The notes: generated by a model not told the origin, from the letters alone. DNA of 64,000 nucleotides from Nemophila menziesii (GCA_029959085.1 JARWIR010000001.1:67580899-67644898); one strand, 5' to 3'. Shown: positions 42,361-55,953, counted from the first letter of the stretch. Program-made: numbers and translations.

Positions 42361-43347
42361 TCATCTCAGCCATACTTGAATCCAAGGTTGTTCTTGTTTA
42401 GCTTGTTGCATTGAATATTGAGGTGGTTCTTGATAAGCTTCTTCATAAATTGGCGCTTCTTGATAGATAGGTTGTGGTGGATAATAAGATTGAGGTCGAG
42501 GTTGATAATAGGTCTCTTGATTTCCGACCCAAATTTGATTCTGTGGGGACTGATAGTTAGCGTAATTTCCTTGAGGATGATAATAACCATTGGAATAACG
42601 GTTTCTTTGATGAGATACGAAGGAAATCGAAGCTAGGTTATTCATATAATTCTCCCACGAATGGTTTCTTGCTCCACAACCTAGATATGAAGGTAAAGTA
42701 TGTACTAGATTCACCTGAGCTATTGTTCGCGCTTGTTCTCGTAATTCCTTGAGTTGTTGGTTTAACTCTTTGAGCCTTAGAGATTCTAAGGTCTCTTCTT
42801 GATTTTCTGTTTCAATCGGCCAACTTCGCTCGGTCTCGAGAACTTTCTCCATAATAGTTTCAGCTTCTTCAGGATCTAATAATACAAAACCTTTATCTCC
42901 TAACAAATTTGCTCTTCTTCTGGACTCGTTATTGAGTCCTCCATAGAACATGGTTAATGAATATTCTGGTGATGATACATGGAATGGACATCTCGCCTTC
43001 ATCTCATTAAAACGTAACCATGCTTCACCAACACTTTATCCGTCTTCCTGCATAAATTGTTCAAGCTCCAACATATCTTTAAATCTTCTACCAACCGGAT
43101 AGAATCGGTCTAGGAATTTGGATTGAAGCTTGTCCCAATCTGGAATAACATCAGGGTGTTGGGTATCGTACCAATCGCTTGCACCTCCAGTCAAAAACAA
43201 CTGGAACATAATGTAGTACATCTGCTCCTTTGTAACGCCTTTAATGATATAAGCGTCACAGATCTGCATAATTTTCTGAACACACCGGACCGGATCTTGT
43301 TGCGCAGCACCGTTAAATTGTCCATGACTCGAAAATTGCGCTATCAT
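42361..43347 (-). pseudogene. gag of element E, broken
   Basis: 43036-43347 encodes the capsid start (IAQFSSHGQFNGAAQQDP, FLTGGASDWYDTQHP) and 42361-43002 the rest. A stop near 43036 separates them, and the true N-terminus is upstream of 43347 in another frame. The zinc knuckle has lost its first and last Cys (YLGCGARNHSWENY). Closest to the gag of A. Confidence 0.88.
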
Positions 43348-43575
43348 GCCTGGATCTAGTCTAATTTAGAGGCTTGGATTTCGGGAGTGCGGATTCCTCT
43401 CGGTTGCACTCTGAATGTGATGGGAAGATCAAGTCTCCTTGGGCTCGCCATATGTGAAAACCTGTAAAGACAAAACTAAAAAGAAAAACGTAAAATAGAA
43501 ATAACTTAAATAAAAGCACTATATAAAAGCACCAAATAAATGCACTAAATAAATGTACAAGGACTACATATGTAG

Positions 43576-43593
43576 TCCCCGGCAGTGGCGCCA
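43576..43593 (-). other. Primer binding site, element E
   Basis: TGGCGCCACTGCCGGGGA in element sense. Confidence 0.92.
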
Positions 43594-43599
43594 AAAACT

Positions 43600-45150
43600 T
43601 GGTGTTGCCTACGGCGTGATAAAATAATGGATAAAATAAGTACAAAAATAAACACCATAGGCCGACCACGGTTCTACAAGTATACAGAACGTATGCAAGT
43701 TTTAATAATAAATAAGATTCGTTCTTCAGAGACTACAAAAGTTAGAGAGAACTTATGCAATTTATCTAGTGCAGATATGAAAGCTAGAACGGAAAATACG
43801 CAAGAATAAAGAAAAGGAAAATAGATTTTTATTTGGTTTTATAAATAGAAAATTAAACTAATAAAGTAAAGACTGAAAAGTAAATAAATGAAAATAGTAT
43901 AGTATGATAGTTTAGCTCGAGAAATTAGCAAGTAATCCCCACTAGTCTTGTTTATTCTAACATGCAAGGGTGAATCATGTAGTATTGGAATAATCAGGAT
44001 TCTAAATTCCCATTCCTTAGACCTTGAGAGCGACTAAGGGGGCTACGGCACAACCACGAGGCAGTTTCAAATAGGGTTATCAAGCGCTACCAAGGCCCTA
44101 AGAAAACAATTCCTTCAATTGGTGATATGGTGATTAAAATAAACCCTAATGACTATCTAGTTAGGCTGGAGTTGTCAGGACCAAATCCTTATTCTAGACG
44201 TTATGTGGTGTTTCAATAGTTAAACACCCCTTCCGGGTGACCATCTAACTACTATTAAGGTAATCCTTTACGTTTGTAACCGTAAGGAAGATAGACAATA
44301 AATCAAAACACATAAACAGAGAATAAAACATGAATTCAAATTAAATACGATAGTATTCCAAATCAGATAGAAATAACTAGGGTTCATACATATATGCTAA
44401 ATCTCAAGCTAAAATAATTTAATTCATACTAAAGAAAGAAAAGGAAATAATTACAGATTTGAAGGTTGAAGAAGACATGATTTGGTGTTCAGCTCCTTCC
44501 TGACTTCTCTTCTTGTGTTGTAAGCTTCTTCCTGTCTTAAGGACTAGCCAAGGATGTGTTTCTTCTGATAAGAGGGTGTATTTATAGGGTATAGGAAACC
44601 CTTAAACGTTTCTTGGAGTAGAAGATAGGTATTGGTCTCCTAGCCCAACTCAAATTCGTAACCCTAAAATATTGAAAATGTAAGATTCTGGTGATGTTTT
44701 GTTTTGGTCGTAACTCCTTCAATACTTATCCGTTTGACGCATTCCAATAGTCGAAACTGATTGATTCAGAAAACTCTAAAACTTTGATTCAGACCATTCT
44801 TCCATATTCCTAGCCAATCTTGAGTTATTATCACTTTTATGTTCGTAGCTGCTGGAATTCAGATTTATTTGGCAACTTTATCTTTTCCTTTTTCATATTT
44901 CTTTCCTTTATCTCCAATTTCCATGTTTATCTTCTTTCCCTTATCTCTTAGAATTAACTTGGCATCTAATTAATTACCATATATCTTTAAAGCTTCACAA
45001 TTAACAAACAATTAAACCTAATATGCTCTAAAAATAATAAAAAAATTAAATTAATACACGAAACCATGATAAAATCGACCTATAACCTAATAAATACACC
45101 TAAAATGATATCTCCAATTAATATTAAATCATCACAAATGGGGAGACATC
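43600..45150 (-). repeat. 5' LTR of element E
   Basis: TGGTGTTGCC to GGGAGACATC on the + strand. The last base A lies at 59717, beyond the inserted element H. TATA motif on the minus strand at 44578-44587. Confidence 0.92.
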
Positions 45151-46730
45151 TGGTGTCTCCTTGTGTGTTCTAAATAAACACACCTAAAAAGGCAAGACAC
45201 GTACTGCAAGTGTACGGGTCGTCCAAGTAATATCCGGTAAACGGGATTTCGATCTTAGGGACAGAGTAGGATATGACTTTCGATATTATGCAGTAAGTGG
45301 ATATAATTGTTATGTAAATGCGAAAAATAAATGATAATAGTATTGTTGGGTTTTTTTAAGAACCTAAGTGCAGATAAATTAAATTACTAAAATAAATAAT
45401 GCAACTAAAGTAGACGCGAGTAAAAATTGAGTAAACGCGAGAGGTAGAGGTAGTACTTGAGTAACGCTAGGGTTTCACCTATACCTATCCAATCAATGTC
45501 TTGTATAAGGGACGAATTTGTAATTAGTATTAGTCGGGATTCGATATTCTCCTTACCCCCGTCAGGGTGGACTAAGGAGCTATTCTAGAGTGCTACAAAC
45601 CCCGTCAGGGTGATTATAGTCAACCTTCGAATGGTCAAGTATTTTACCCAATTGGATATAGGATTAACTAAGTCCGTTAGGATCAATATTTTATGCCCTA
45701 CATTTATTACCTAATTCTGTAACTAAACCCACCGTCAAGGTGATCATTACGCCACTATAATGAATAGCCTAGTTACTAAACCCTATTATTGATTAATTAC
45801 TTCAAGAATAGTTATTAAATGCAAGATAATAAAAAATAATAAATTACCCAATTCATATGAAATCTTTACAATCCCAAAACCAGAAACATTGAATTAAACA
45901 AATTGGGGCTTAACCCATTAACGCGTTCTCAAGTACTAATTAAATTTAGCTCATGAATGAAATAAAAACTACTAAATTAAAATAAAAGAAGTTCATACTG
46001 AATTACAGAAATAAGAAAAACCTAATTAAAGGGTTGATAATTGCTTTTGTTGGAAGAAGGAATTCTCAAGCTTCAGGTTTCTCTCTCCTTTTTGCTTCTT
46101 TGACTTCTGCTAAGCGTTGCCTCTTCTCTAATATGAATTGTCTCAGTAAAAACTGAAGTTAAAATCCTTTTTATAGTGGAAAAAACGGATTAGGCTTTTA
46201 AAAAGAAGGATTAAGTTAATTAGAATAAAAGCCCAATCCATTTAATGAAATCTCGTAACTGGTAACCAGCTGTTACTAAAACAGCTTTAACTTTTGCGTC
46301 CGGACTCGGAATCACTTCGTTCAACTAGGAAAAATCTTCTTGACTTCAAGCTCTATCTACCTCATTTTATGCTCCAAGGCTGAATAAGTGGCTAAGATGC
46401 TCATAAACAGTGATTTGTGACAGCATTCCAGATTTCATTCTCCACTAATTACTTCTTCGAACCAATTATTCTCGCCTTTAATTTCAACGCTATAATTTTA
46501 TTCCAGTTTCTTCTCCTTGTCTTTATATTCCATCAAATCATAAACCTAAGAACCTTACACTAAAAATAACCGAATTAACGCATAAAAGCACTAAAACACA
46601 AATAATCCAAATCCAAGGGAAGAATTCGTTATATGACCAAATAAGCTTAAAGGTCTGGTAAATAAGTTAAATAATCACCTAATTTGATGTCTCCTAAGGT
46701 CATATAATTAGAACAAAAAGGGAGACATCA
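45151..46730 (-). repeat. 3' LTR of element H
   Basis: TGGTGTCTCC to GGGAGACATCA on the + strand, 1580 bp. TATA-like CTATAAAAAGG on the minus strand at about 46168-46178. Three CCCCGTCAGGGTG-type motifs (about 45556, 45599, 45728). Confidence 0.94.
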
Positions 46731-46766
46731 AGACCCCCAACTCAAACCTTTGTCGTCCCGACAAAG
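46731..46766 (-). other. Polypurine tract and GGGAC-loop hairpin, element H
   Basis: PPT TTGAGTTGGGGGTCT in element sense. Hairpin 46748-46766 with perfect stem CTTTGTC/GACAAAG and loop GGGAC. Confidence 0.87.
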
Positions 46767-48163
46767 CAAAATAAAAACAAGGGTTCAAGGTGATGCGCAA
46801 AAAGGTAGAGTCTAATGAATAACACCCAAAACATAACTTAAAATAAATCTCATATAGTATGATCCTAGGAATAAATATACACATACAAATATCATGCAAA
46901 ATCAAACACAAAAAATCAATTAAAAATTAACTTCTCAATGCTAGAAGGTTACACTTGTACTTATCTCAAGATGATGGTTATAGGGGGTTCATCGATCCTC
47001 ACTAACTTTGAACACTCCACTTAGCATACTCCCTATTAGCTGAATTAAAAATCCACTACATAACTAGGAATCAGGAGGACTTTATGGTTATAGCGTAGGC
47101 TTAGGGACGGTATGGAATGTATATTTGGTAAATTTGAAGTGAGCTTTTGGCACTCTCCTCACTTACCATCAACAAACTGTCCTTGAGCTTGAGTTTACAC
47201 TCGAATATTGTTCTCACTCAACCCATTTGACGCACTAATGTAGCGTCCCCAAAAATTACCCAATAAGCACTTAAGATGATTTCTAAAATTCCACTTTGCC
47301 GGTTACTTTATTTTTTTTCTTTATTTTCTTTTTCATTTCAATTTTCTCTTTTTTTTTTTGTACAGGATACCCATGACCATCATTTTGATGTGAAAGGTCA
47401 TGTCTCTCATTTTTTTTAATCCCGGCAAAGGGTTACAAATAATATATCATCAACAATTGCGCAAACGCATACGAATTCTCTCCCAATGTAATCTCCCCTT
47501 AATGAAACCCACGACCCCAAACTCAAGATCAAGACACGATGTCTCAGGATTGTGATTCAAGTGCGAGTCATATGGTAATGCCTAATAATCTAAAGGGATA
47601 CGGGTTTATATTATGGCGACAAAAGAAAGTCTTAAAGGCTAAAATTGGGTCTAAGACAGATAATAATATATTAAGGGACAAAAGGCCAAAAAGGATTCAA
47701 AGGGCTAACAAATAACTGCCTCTATCATCTTCCTAATTACATAGCTTGCCTCTAGTTCATACCTAAGTGGGTTCTCTATTGGATCTCGCGTTCTACACAC
47801 CAAACATTTTCCTTAAGTACAAGTTTACTTCTTTTGCATTGTTTATTAATTCTACATATTAATTACCTATGTTTGCATGCAATCTAATTGAGTTTTATAC
47901 TAACTCCTAAAGTATACTATTTTCTATCATAAATTCGTAAAAAGTTTGCTTAATGGGGACAGTAACAATTCTCTACAGTCAAACGCAACCCTAAAATTAG
48001 TATTATTGAAAGCAAATAAAACAAATAGCACATAAAAATTGGGATGAGGCAACGAACCCCACCCCAAAATCCAAAATGAGTCGTGTCCCCACGACTCGAA
48101 AAGACTCAATAAAGCAATTTAACTATTATGTACTACAAAATGAGAGAGTTAGGAATACATATC
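46767..48163 (-). other. 3' UTR of element H
   Basis: No gene. Inverted pair CTTTGCCGG (47294-47302) and CCGGCAAAG (47422-47430); polypurine-like motifs on the minus strand near 47512 and 48058; perfect post-ORF hairpin GAGTCGTG/CACGACTC (48078-48097). Confidence 0.75.
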
Positions 48164-49501
48164 TCAACCAGCGCTAGGCTGGTTTTCGGTGTTGTGTCTA
48201 GGTTGGATCATCGTCTTAAGCATATTAAAGATGGTTTGTTGGGAATCAACCAACGCAGCCACTGTATCTTTTATCGAGATCAACTGTTGTTTTACGCTTC
48301 CTATAGCTTTCAACACGTCTTCATGTTTCTCCTCTAACGCTTTCTTTCTTTTAATAACCTCGTGATCTTTGGCAACTTTAGCTTTGCGTTTAGGTGGAGG
48401 CGCTTTATTCTCTTCTCCAAAAGGCTTGTCTAACTCAATCTCATTCTTCTTGGCCTCACTATGGATATTTGCAATTGAAATCTCTTTAAGAGGCGTACCT
48501 TTTTTCGACCGGTTCATCCTCAATGTTCCTAAGTGGCACCCGTGCGGTAGAACAAATTTTTGTGATGGTGCCTGGGAACTTGAGGTTGCGTGCACTAATG
48601 GGACTCTTCGTATAAGCCATGATGGAGGTATAAATTATTCTAGCTACATCAATCTCCTTCTTTTCGATAATACATTTAATGAATATTAGTTGTCCACGCG
48701 TTACCTCGGAGATGGGATTGTTACCAAAGAATGTTGGAATAATGAAACGGGACCATACTCTAGCACGCGGCAATAAATTACTACTAAAATCTTGAACTTC
48801 ATACCTAGCACCTTGGGGAATTGGTGGAGTTCCATGCATTAAAACACTTTGATAAAACGATTCACATTCGAATGTCAGATTGTGAAGCTCCTCTTGTTAT
48901 TGGCATGGACCCTTCAAATCTGGTAGCTTTAATACCTTACGAATATGTTCAACAGAGAAAGGAATAATCTTCTTACGGAGTTCAATATCATTACCATTCA
49001 CAAAGATTAATTCTTCTTAAAATTCTCTAACCAAAGTCAGAATAAAGCTCAAATCTCTTTTTCTCAATTCTTTCCATCCCAATTCATCACATGTAACCGC
49101 ATAATCTTTGAATTCATCGTCCATTATATTCAACGGAAATCCTTTCTAAATACCAAAAGAAATACTAGCAAACCTCTCACGGACTTGATCTTTCCAAGAA
49201 CAAATGGCTTCTTAAGCTTAGGTTTCATAGACATTCTCTTAATTCTCACCGAACGTGGAGGGATAGTTGACTCACTTACCTCTTTTTCTTCATCTTTGTC
49301 TTCAGTCATGATAGGCTCTTCAGGATCAACAGTACTTGAGTTCTCTTTTCTCTTCCTTGTCTTCTCAATTTCCTCACTAGGCACCTTAGGACGCAAATCC
49401 GGAATTTCAATGGAATTAGCTGGAGTAGCACCAATCGTGTTAGGATTAACTCTTCCTCTTCGGGTATAGCAGAAGGAATCAGTCTTGTTCGTCATCTTCA
49501 A
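48164..49501 (-). pseudogene. Accessory ORF, type III, long, plant-transposon-protein-like (element H)
   Basis: About 445 codons when read across lesions. 49130-49501 gives a basic/acidic N-terminus (IPPRSVRIKRMSMKPKLKKP). A diverged middle with stops follows. 48486-48839 holds RARVWSRFIIPTFFGNNP and KKEIDVARIIYTSI, which resemble the 'putative plant transposon protein' domain found in Athila ORFs downstream of pol. 48164-48595 ends in a Lys-rich stretch and a coiled coil (VLKAIGSVKQQLISIKDTVAALV). No signal peptide or transmembrane segment is visible, so envelope function is not supported. Confidence 0.7.
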
Positions 49502-49890
49502 CGAACCCCAAACTTAAAACTTCAAAAATTCAAAAACTAGGGAAACGTTTTGAACTTTGATGTTTTGAGGTTTAAGAAATATAGTTTAAGGTGTTATATG
49601 ATATGGGTAATTAATATCTAGTGGGGGAGAAGAAGTTTTAATGGGTAGGATTGAAGATTGGATGATAGAAAAGTAAGGATTTTTGGTGTTTGGTGGAAGG
49701 ATTTGATGATGATTATGTGTTAGGAGTTGTTTAGAGGGAAGGATTTGATGTGGTGTGGTGTTTTGATGATGTATTGCAGGTATATAATGAGTGGAGGTTC
49801 GTCAAAAGTGGTGTCTTGCGTGAGAAGTTGTGTCTAAGAGGAGGAAAAAGGTAATATGTACAAACTAGGGTTTTGAGGCGGCGGCCGCAC

Positions 49891-49920
49891 CGGCATACCG
49901 ATCAGATGACCGGCATACCG
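49891..49920. repeat. Palindromic doublet left of solo LTR J (element H)
   Basis: CGGCATACCG at 49891-49900 and again at 49911-49920, exactly 20 bp apart. The array continues on the other side of J at 51562. Confidence 0.85.
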
Positions 49921-49923
49921 TGG

Positions 49924-51430
49924 TGATGTCTCCTCATTTTTGATAATAAAATATACTCATGAGACATCATTTTAGGCTTATTTATTAGTTTATAGGTCGA
50001 TCTTAGCTTAATTTAGTGCACTTTCCTATTTTGAGTCTTGATTTGTAGAATTATTATTTTTAGAGCATATTGTGTTTAATTGTTTATTTAATGTGAAGCT
50101 TTAAAGATAATTATGGAGATTAATTAGAGTCCAAGTCAAAGACAACAACTTATGGAAAGAGATTTGCATGGTAAATGGAGATAAGGAAACAAAAGCAAAA
50201 AAGATGGAAAAGGAAAAGCTGCCTAAATCTGGGATTCTTCATACACGTCTAAAGATATGCGTTTTTACCTAAGAAATAGGCCGAATTTGGTAATTTCCTT
50301 CTTTAGGGTCAAGATAATTCTGTTGCGATTCTTTTGGTATCTTATGGAGCTCAATCCGACCAATAACGAAGAGAATACGCTCAAAACGGTCCAGCAGTGT
50401 TTATCTTTATTTCCTTACAAGTTTGAGTTGGGCTAGGAGTCCATTACTCAACTTATCTCTAAAGAAACGAATTAGGTCAACCTATACACTATAAATACAG
50501 CCTCTTAACACTCTTAAATCATCCTTGGCCAGACCCTAAGGCTAAGAGGAAGCTGCAACACAAGAGAAGAAGTCTGGAAGGAGCTGTGCAACAACTATGT
50601 CTCCTTCAACCTCTTATTTTGTAATTCTTTTCTCTTCTCTTCTTAGTATGAATTAATTCCTTTTAGTTTGAGTGTTTAGCATATATGTATGAACCCTAGT
50701 TTTGATTGACATCTATCTAATTTGGGAACTTAATGTTTTAAATAGAATTATAGTTTTTATTCTCTGTTTATGTGTTTGGATTTATATTCTGTGTTCTTGT
50801 GGAGTGTACCCATATAGAATTACCATCTAGTAATTAGGTCACCATTGACAACGGTGTTTAATTGCATGTTTAGCACATAACGTCTAGTATTAGGTCTGAT
50901 CTGACAACCCAACCTAGCTAAATAATCACTATGGTTTAGTTCTTGTGACTATTTACCAATTACAGGAAAAGTTTGCTTAGGAAGCCTTATTGACACAGGT
51001 AAATCCTATTTTAAACTACCGATAGCGAATTGGGACCGATTAGGGAAATACTACATAATTTACCCTTACATGTTTAAAACGGCAAAACTAGTGGGGATTG
51101 CATGCTAATAACTCAAGCTAACTTTCATACTATCTTCTTTTCTTTTATTTATTTTCTGTCTTTAGTTTATTAGTTTAGTTTATTTATTTAAAAAACCAAA
51201 TAAATATTTGTCTATCTTTTCTTTCTATTTCCGTATTATCTTTTCTATCTTTAATATCTGCACTTGATAATTTGCATAAGTTCTCTCTAACTTTCGTCAG
51301 TCCCTGAGGAACGAAACTTCTTATCATTAAAACTTGCATACGTCCTGTAATACTTGCAGTACTGTGTTAGCTTAGGGTGTTTATTTGCATTTATTTTATA
51401 CATCTTTTTATCACACCTTAGGCCACACCA
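49924..51430 (+). mobile_element. Solo LTR J in the palindromic spacer of H
   Basis: TGATGTCTCC to GGCCACACCA, 1507 bp, with a perfect TSD CGTGG (49919-49923, 51431-51435). Same LTR family as element A, opposite orientation to H. TATA motif ACTATAAATACAG near 50488-50500. No PBS or PPT at its edges; it arose by LTR-LTR recombination. Confidence 0.94.
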
Positions 51431-51561
51431 CGTGGGAAGCCTTGCAAAACATCACCCTCTCGGAAAAATACCCGAGGCCAGACCCTAAGCCCTCGCGTTT
51501 TTTTTACGCAGCAGATAGCTTCGTGGACTCCTCGCAAACAGCAGCTCTCGCTTCCTTCGGT

Positions 51562-51915
51562 CGGCATACCGGTCAGGTGACCCGCATGCTGGCGGGCTTC
51601 TTTCCACAAACTCTTCTTCTCGGCAAAATACACGAGTCTAGAACCCGAGGCCTCGTGTTTTCTTCAGCCAGCATACCGATGGTGTGACCGGCATACTGGT
51701 GGTTCCTGTTCAAAAAAAAATCTTGCTCTCGGCAGAATACACGAGCCCTATACCCGAGCCCTCATGTTTTCTTCGGCCGGCATACCGGTCAAATGACCGG
51801 CTAGCCGGTGGTGTGAGCGACTTTTCTCGGCGACGCACTGCATAGGTGCGTGTATTGGTCTCATGTTTGACCCTCGTTGACCGGCATACCGGTCAGATGA
51901 CCGGCTAGCCAGTGC
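51562..51915. repeat. Palindromic doublets, CCGGCATACCGG class, 20-bp spacing (element H)
   Basis: Doublets begin at 51562/51582, about 51669/51689, 51779/51799 and 51881/51901. In the last two the second member reads CCGGCTAGCC. The intervals carry pairs such as ACCCGAGGCCTCGTGTTTT, counterparts of the ACCCGTGGTACGGGT repeats in A and F. The modules repeat about every 105-110 bp. Confidence 0.85.
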
Positions 51916-52119
51916 AAGTGGTTAACCTTATGACCAAAACACGCTTTTTCTCGCGTCTCACACCTATTAACCCCAAAATCATGTTTAAAATACCTGTATA
52001 TCATCAAAACACCAGACCTTTCTCATTTCTTTTTAAGAGTATACACTAATAATCAATACTTAGCTATTCTATACTACAAAAGTGAAAGACTTTTGACTGA
52101 AATAAACTAATATACATAC

Positions 52120-52165
52120 GAAATGGATTTTGTTTAACATCGTTAAACTCGACGGGTTACCTCAC
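52120..52165 (-). other. Post-pol stem-loop, element H
   Basis: In element sense GAGGTAACCCGTCGAGTTTA, then ACGATGTTAAACAAAA. Same block as F with two changes. Confidence 0.55.
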
Positions 52166-52169
52166 GCTT

Positions 52170-54932
52170 CTAAGGGGCCTCGAGGAGGTACATGAACTCT
52201 CCGGGATGTGGATCTTCCGAGCGATTGGTATCCTCGCCTCCATGGTAAATTTTCAATCGATGACCTTTCACCATAAAGGTGCGGTGTTCAATTGGATGTT
52301 CAATCTCTATAGCTCCGTGAGGCGTGACTTTCGTTACTACATATGGATCAGACCATTTCAACCTCAATTTACCTAGATAATTGCTGAACTTGGAGTTATA
52401 TTTTAGGACCCTTTGTCCAACTTCAAACCTTTTCGCACGAATACGATTATCATGCCATCTCTTGGTGTTTTCTTTGTGAAGCTTGTCTTTCTTATAGGCA
52501 TGTAATCGAAACTCATCAAGTTCATTTAATTTCATCATACGGTTCTCACCGGCTAAGGTAGGATAAGGATTCAACTGCGCTATAGCCCAATATGCACCCA
52601 ATTCAAGTTCAAGTGGTAAGTGACAAGCCTTACCATATAGCATACAATACGTTGATGCACCAACTGAAGTCTTAAACGCAGTACGATATTCCCACAATGC
52701 ATCATCTAACTTTATGGACCAATCTTTTCTTATGGGACCAACAGTCTTCTCTAAAATAGATTTTACCTCTCGATTAGACACTTCAGCTTGACCATTGGCT
52801 TGAGGATGATACGCAGTAGATACGCGATCTCTTGTCCCATTCTTCTCTAGAACTGTCTTAAGATACTTGTTCATAAAGTGTGAACCTCCATCACTAATTA
52901 TAACTCTAGGTGTGCCATGTCTAGTGAAAATATGAGACTTCAAAAATTTGATCACTACTTGCGAATCATTGGTTGGTAGAGCTACAGCCTCTACCCATTT
53001 AGACACGTAATCAATAGCTAATAGGATGTATTGATTTCCATTGGATGGTACAAAGGGACCCATGAAATCAATACCCCAAACATTGAATATTTCTACTTCA
53101 AGAACATTGTTACGTGGCATCTCATCCCTCTTGGATATATTACCGGTAAATTGGACACTTTTTAACATACTCATCACAATCTTTATGTAACGTAGGACAA
53201 TAAAAATCAGATTGTAATACCTTAGCAGCTGTGCGACCCCCCTTGAAATGTCCTCCATATGGTGAATCGTGACAACCTGGAACTACTGAATAAAGCTTAC
53301 TCTTAGGTATGCATCTTCTTACCATTTCGTCACCACATACTTTGTAGAGGAAAGGATCCTCCCAAAAGAATTGTTTAGCACGGATGATTAACCTCTTCTT
53401 GTCTTGTGAAGTAGCTCCTTCAAGAAAAGAACTACTTACCACAAGGTTTGCAATATCTTCGTACCAAGGAGATCCATTATAAATCACAAATAAACTCTCA
53501 TCTGGGAACTCCTCTCTAACTAATTCAAGACTACTGTTTGACTCAGAACCTTCAAGACGCGACAAATGATCTCTAAATCAAACTCTTGAAGCAATAAAAC
53601 CCATCTGATTAACCTCGGCTTCGCATCTTTCTTCTCCATAAGGTACTTAATAGCGGAATGGTCGGTGAATACAACAATTTTTGCCCCAAGAAGATAGGAA
53701 TGAAACTTGTCAAAAGCATAAACAACCTCTAAAAGTTCCTTCTCAGTCACGGTATAATTAACTTGAGCACTAGTTAAGGTCTTACGCCCATAATAGATAG
53801 TGTGAAATACCTTTTCTTTTCTCTGACCCAACACATCACCCATAGCTGAATCACTAGCGTCACACATCACTTCAAATGGAATCTTCCAATCAGGAGGTAG
53901 TACAATAGGCATAGTGATAAGTCTCTCTTTTAACTCTTGAAATGCCTTCATGCAAGCTTCATCAAAAAGGAATTTGGTGTCCTTTTCAAGTAAGTTACAT
54001 AAAGGTTTTGTGATCTTTGAAAAATCTTTGATAAATCGTCTATAAAACCCAGCATGGCCTAAAAAACTTCTCACCCCTTTTACTGAAATGGGAGGGGGGA
54101 GAGTCTTTATTACCTCAATCTTAGCAGGATCTACTTCTAAGCCTGTACTCGAAACTTTGTGTCCCAAGACTATACCTTAACGTACCATAAAATGGCATTT
54201 CTCTCAATTTAACACCAAATTAGTTTCCTTGCATCTAATCAACACCTTGTCCAAGTTCTGTAAACATCATCAAAATTATCATCAAACACAGAAAAGTCAT
54301 CCATAAATACCTCAAGGAAATTATCAATCATATCTCAAGAAAATCTCCATCATACATCTCTGAAAAGTAGCAGGTGCATTACACAATCCAAATGGCATCC
54401 TTCGATAAGCAAAGGTACCAAAAGGACATGTAAAGGTGGTTTTGTGTTGGTCAGCTGGATCTATGTAGATTTGATTGTACCCTGAATAATCATCAAAAAA
54501 GCCATAATTCTCTCTACCAGCCAATTTGTCTAACATCTGATCTATGAACGGAAGGGGGAAGTGATCTTTTCTCGTAGCCTTGTTCAACTTGCGGTAGTCC
54601 ATACACACTCTCCAACCAACAACGGTTTTTGTGGAAATGGCTTCATTCTGAGAATTTAGGATGGTAGTGATACCACCCTTCTTTGGTACGTATTGAACCG
54701 GACTCACCTACTCACTACTATCTATGGGATAGATGATTCCCGCGTCTAGTAGCTTGATAACTTCTTTCTTCACCACTTCTTTCATGGCTGGCATTAGTCT
54801 CCTTTGGCCTTCAACTGGGCGTACACTATCGTCTTCAAGAATGATTTTGTGTTGGAAATAGGAAGGACTAATACCTTTGATGTCAGAAATATTCCAACCA
54901 ATTGCCTCTTTATTTTCCCTTAGTACACGCAA
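52170..54932 (-). pseudogene. RT, RNase H and integrase of element H, broken
   Basis: In element order: 54932-54708 (RT N-terminus, ends at a TAG where F has Trp in the EWVSPV segment), 54707-54324 (RT fingers/palm), a decayed stretch through the FMDD region, 54167-53520 (RT thumb and RNase H), 53565-53140 (RH-INT linker, zinc finger) and 53258-52170 (integrase with [23 protein letters not shown] and the C-terminal [15 protein letters not shown]). The INT core is complete and includes the 18 residues missing from F. Confidence 0.92.
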
Positions 54933-54944
54933 CAGTTTATCTTC

Positions 54945-55953
54945 TTAAGGACCTGTTAAATTTGCTGAAACAATAACAGGTAAAGTATCACTAGTACCCA
55001 AATACGCATACCTCAAGTGTACTGGCAATGGTTTTTCTTCTAACTTCGGATGAGATTCAATGGATGGTTTACTTCTAACGACCATCTCCCCCGGTTCTCT
55101 CACAGGTTCATAGGCTGGGCGCCTATATTTCGGATTCTCAAAATTAAGAGCTGCCACCGTTTTGGTAAGCTCTTCCATCAACTCAGGCAAGTCAAGTGTC
55201 AAAGCAGCCTGGAATATATCATCATAATTAAAGCAATCAAATACCTCTTGTGTGGCATGTTCAGCTACGTCCATTCAGAAACAATCTCCAGGTACATCTG
55301 GAAACTTCATGGCTCTGAACACATTGAACTTTACCTCCTCGTCTTGATTCTCATGGTTAATTCTCCGTTTTCTACGTCAATTAAAGTATGCCCCATGGCT
55401 AGGAATGGTCGTCCCAAGATAATGGGGACATTCCTATCCGCGTCGTATTCAAGAATAACAAAATCAATGGGAAAAACTAAAGTATCTGCCTTGATGAGGT
55501 CATCTTCGATTCGTCCCTCATGATGTACAAGGGATCGATCAGACATTTGTAAGACCATATAGGTAGGTCTCACATCTCCCGTTTTCAACTTATCAAAAAT
55601 CGATTTGGGCATGAGATTAATACTCGCACCCAAATCACATAGCGCTTTTCCTTTCCACTCATTACCAATTGCAATCGGAATTGTAAAACTCCCAGAGTCA
55701 AGCAACTTAGGTGGTAATTTACTTTGACAAATGGCGATGCACTCTTCAGGTAACCCAATCATCTCATTATCACAATATGGTCTCTTGTTGGTGAGGGCTC
55801 TCTTCATAAACTTCACGTACTTCGGTATGTCTTTAATAGATTCTACCAACAGAAAGTTGATGTTTAGACCTTCACCCTATTTAAAAATCTCTGATACTCA
55901 GCCATATCTCCTTTTTTCTGAACTCTCGAAGGAAAAGGTGGAGGAGGACGGTT
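54945..55953 (-). pseudogene. Protease region of element H, broken
   Basis: 55331-55849 carries [16 protein letters not shown] and [13 protein letters not shown]; 54945-55274 the following linker. A frameshift near 55330 and stops near 55870-55950 separate it from RT and gag. Confidence 0.9.

Noticed and set aside
48486..48839. Envelope protein
   Set aside because: No signal peptide, transmembrane segment or Cys pattern; the region resembles the putative plant transposon protein domain instead.
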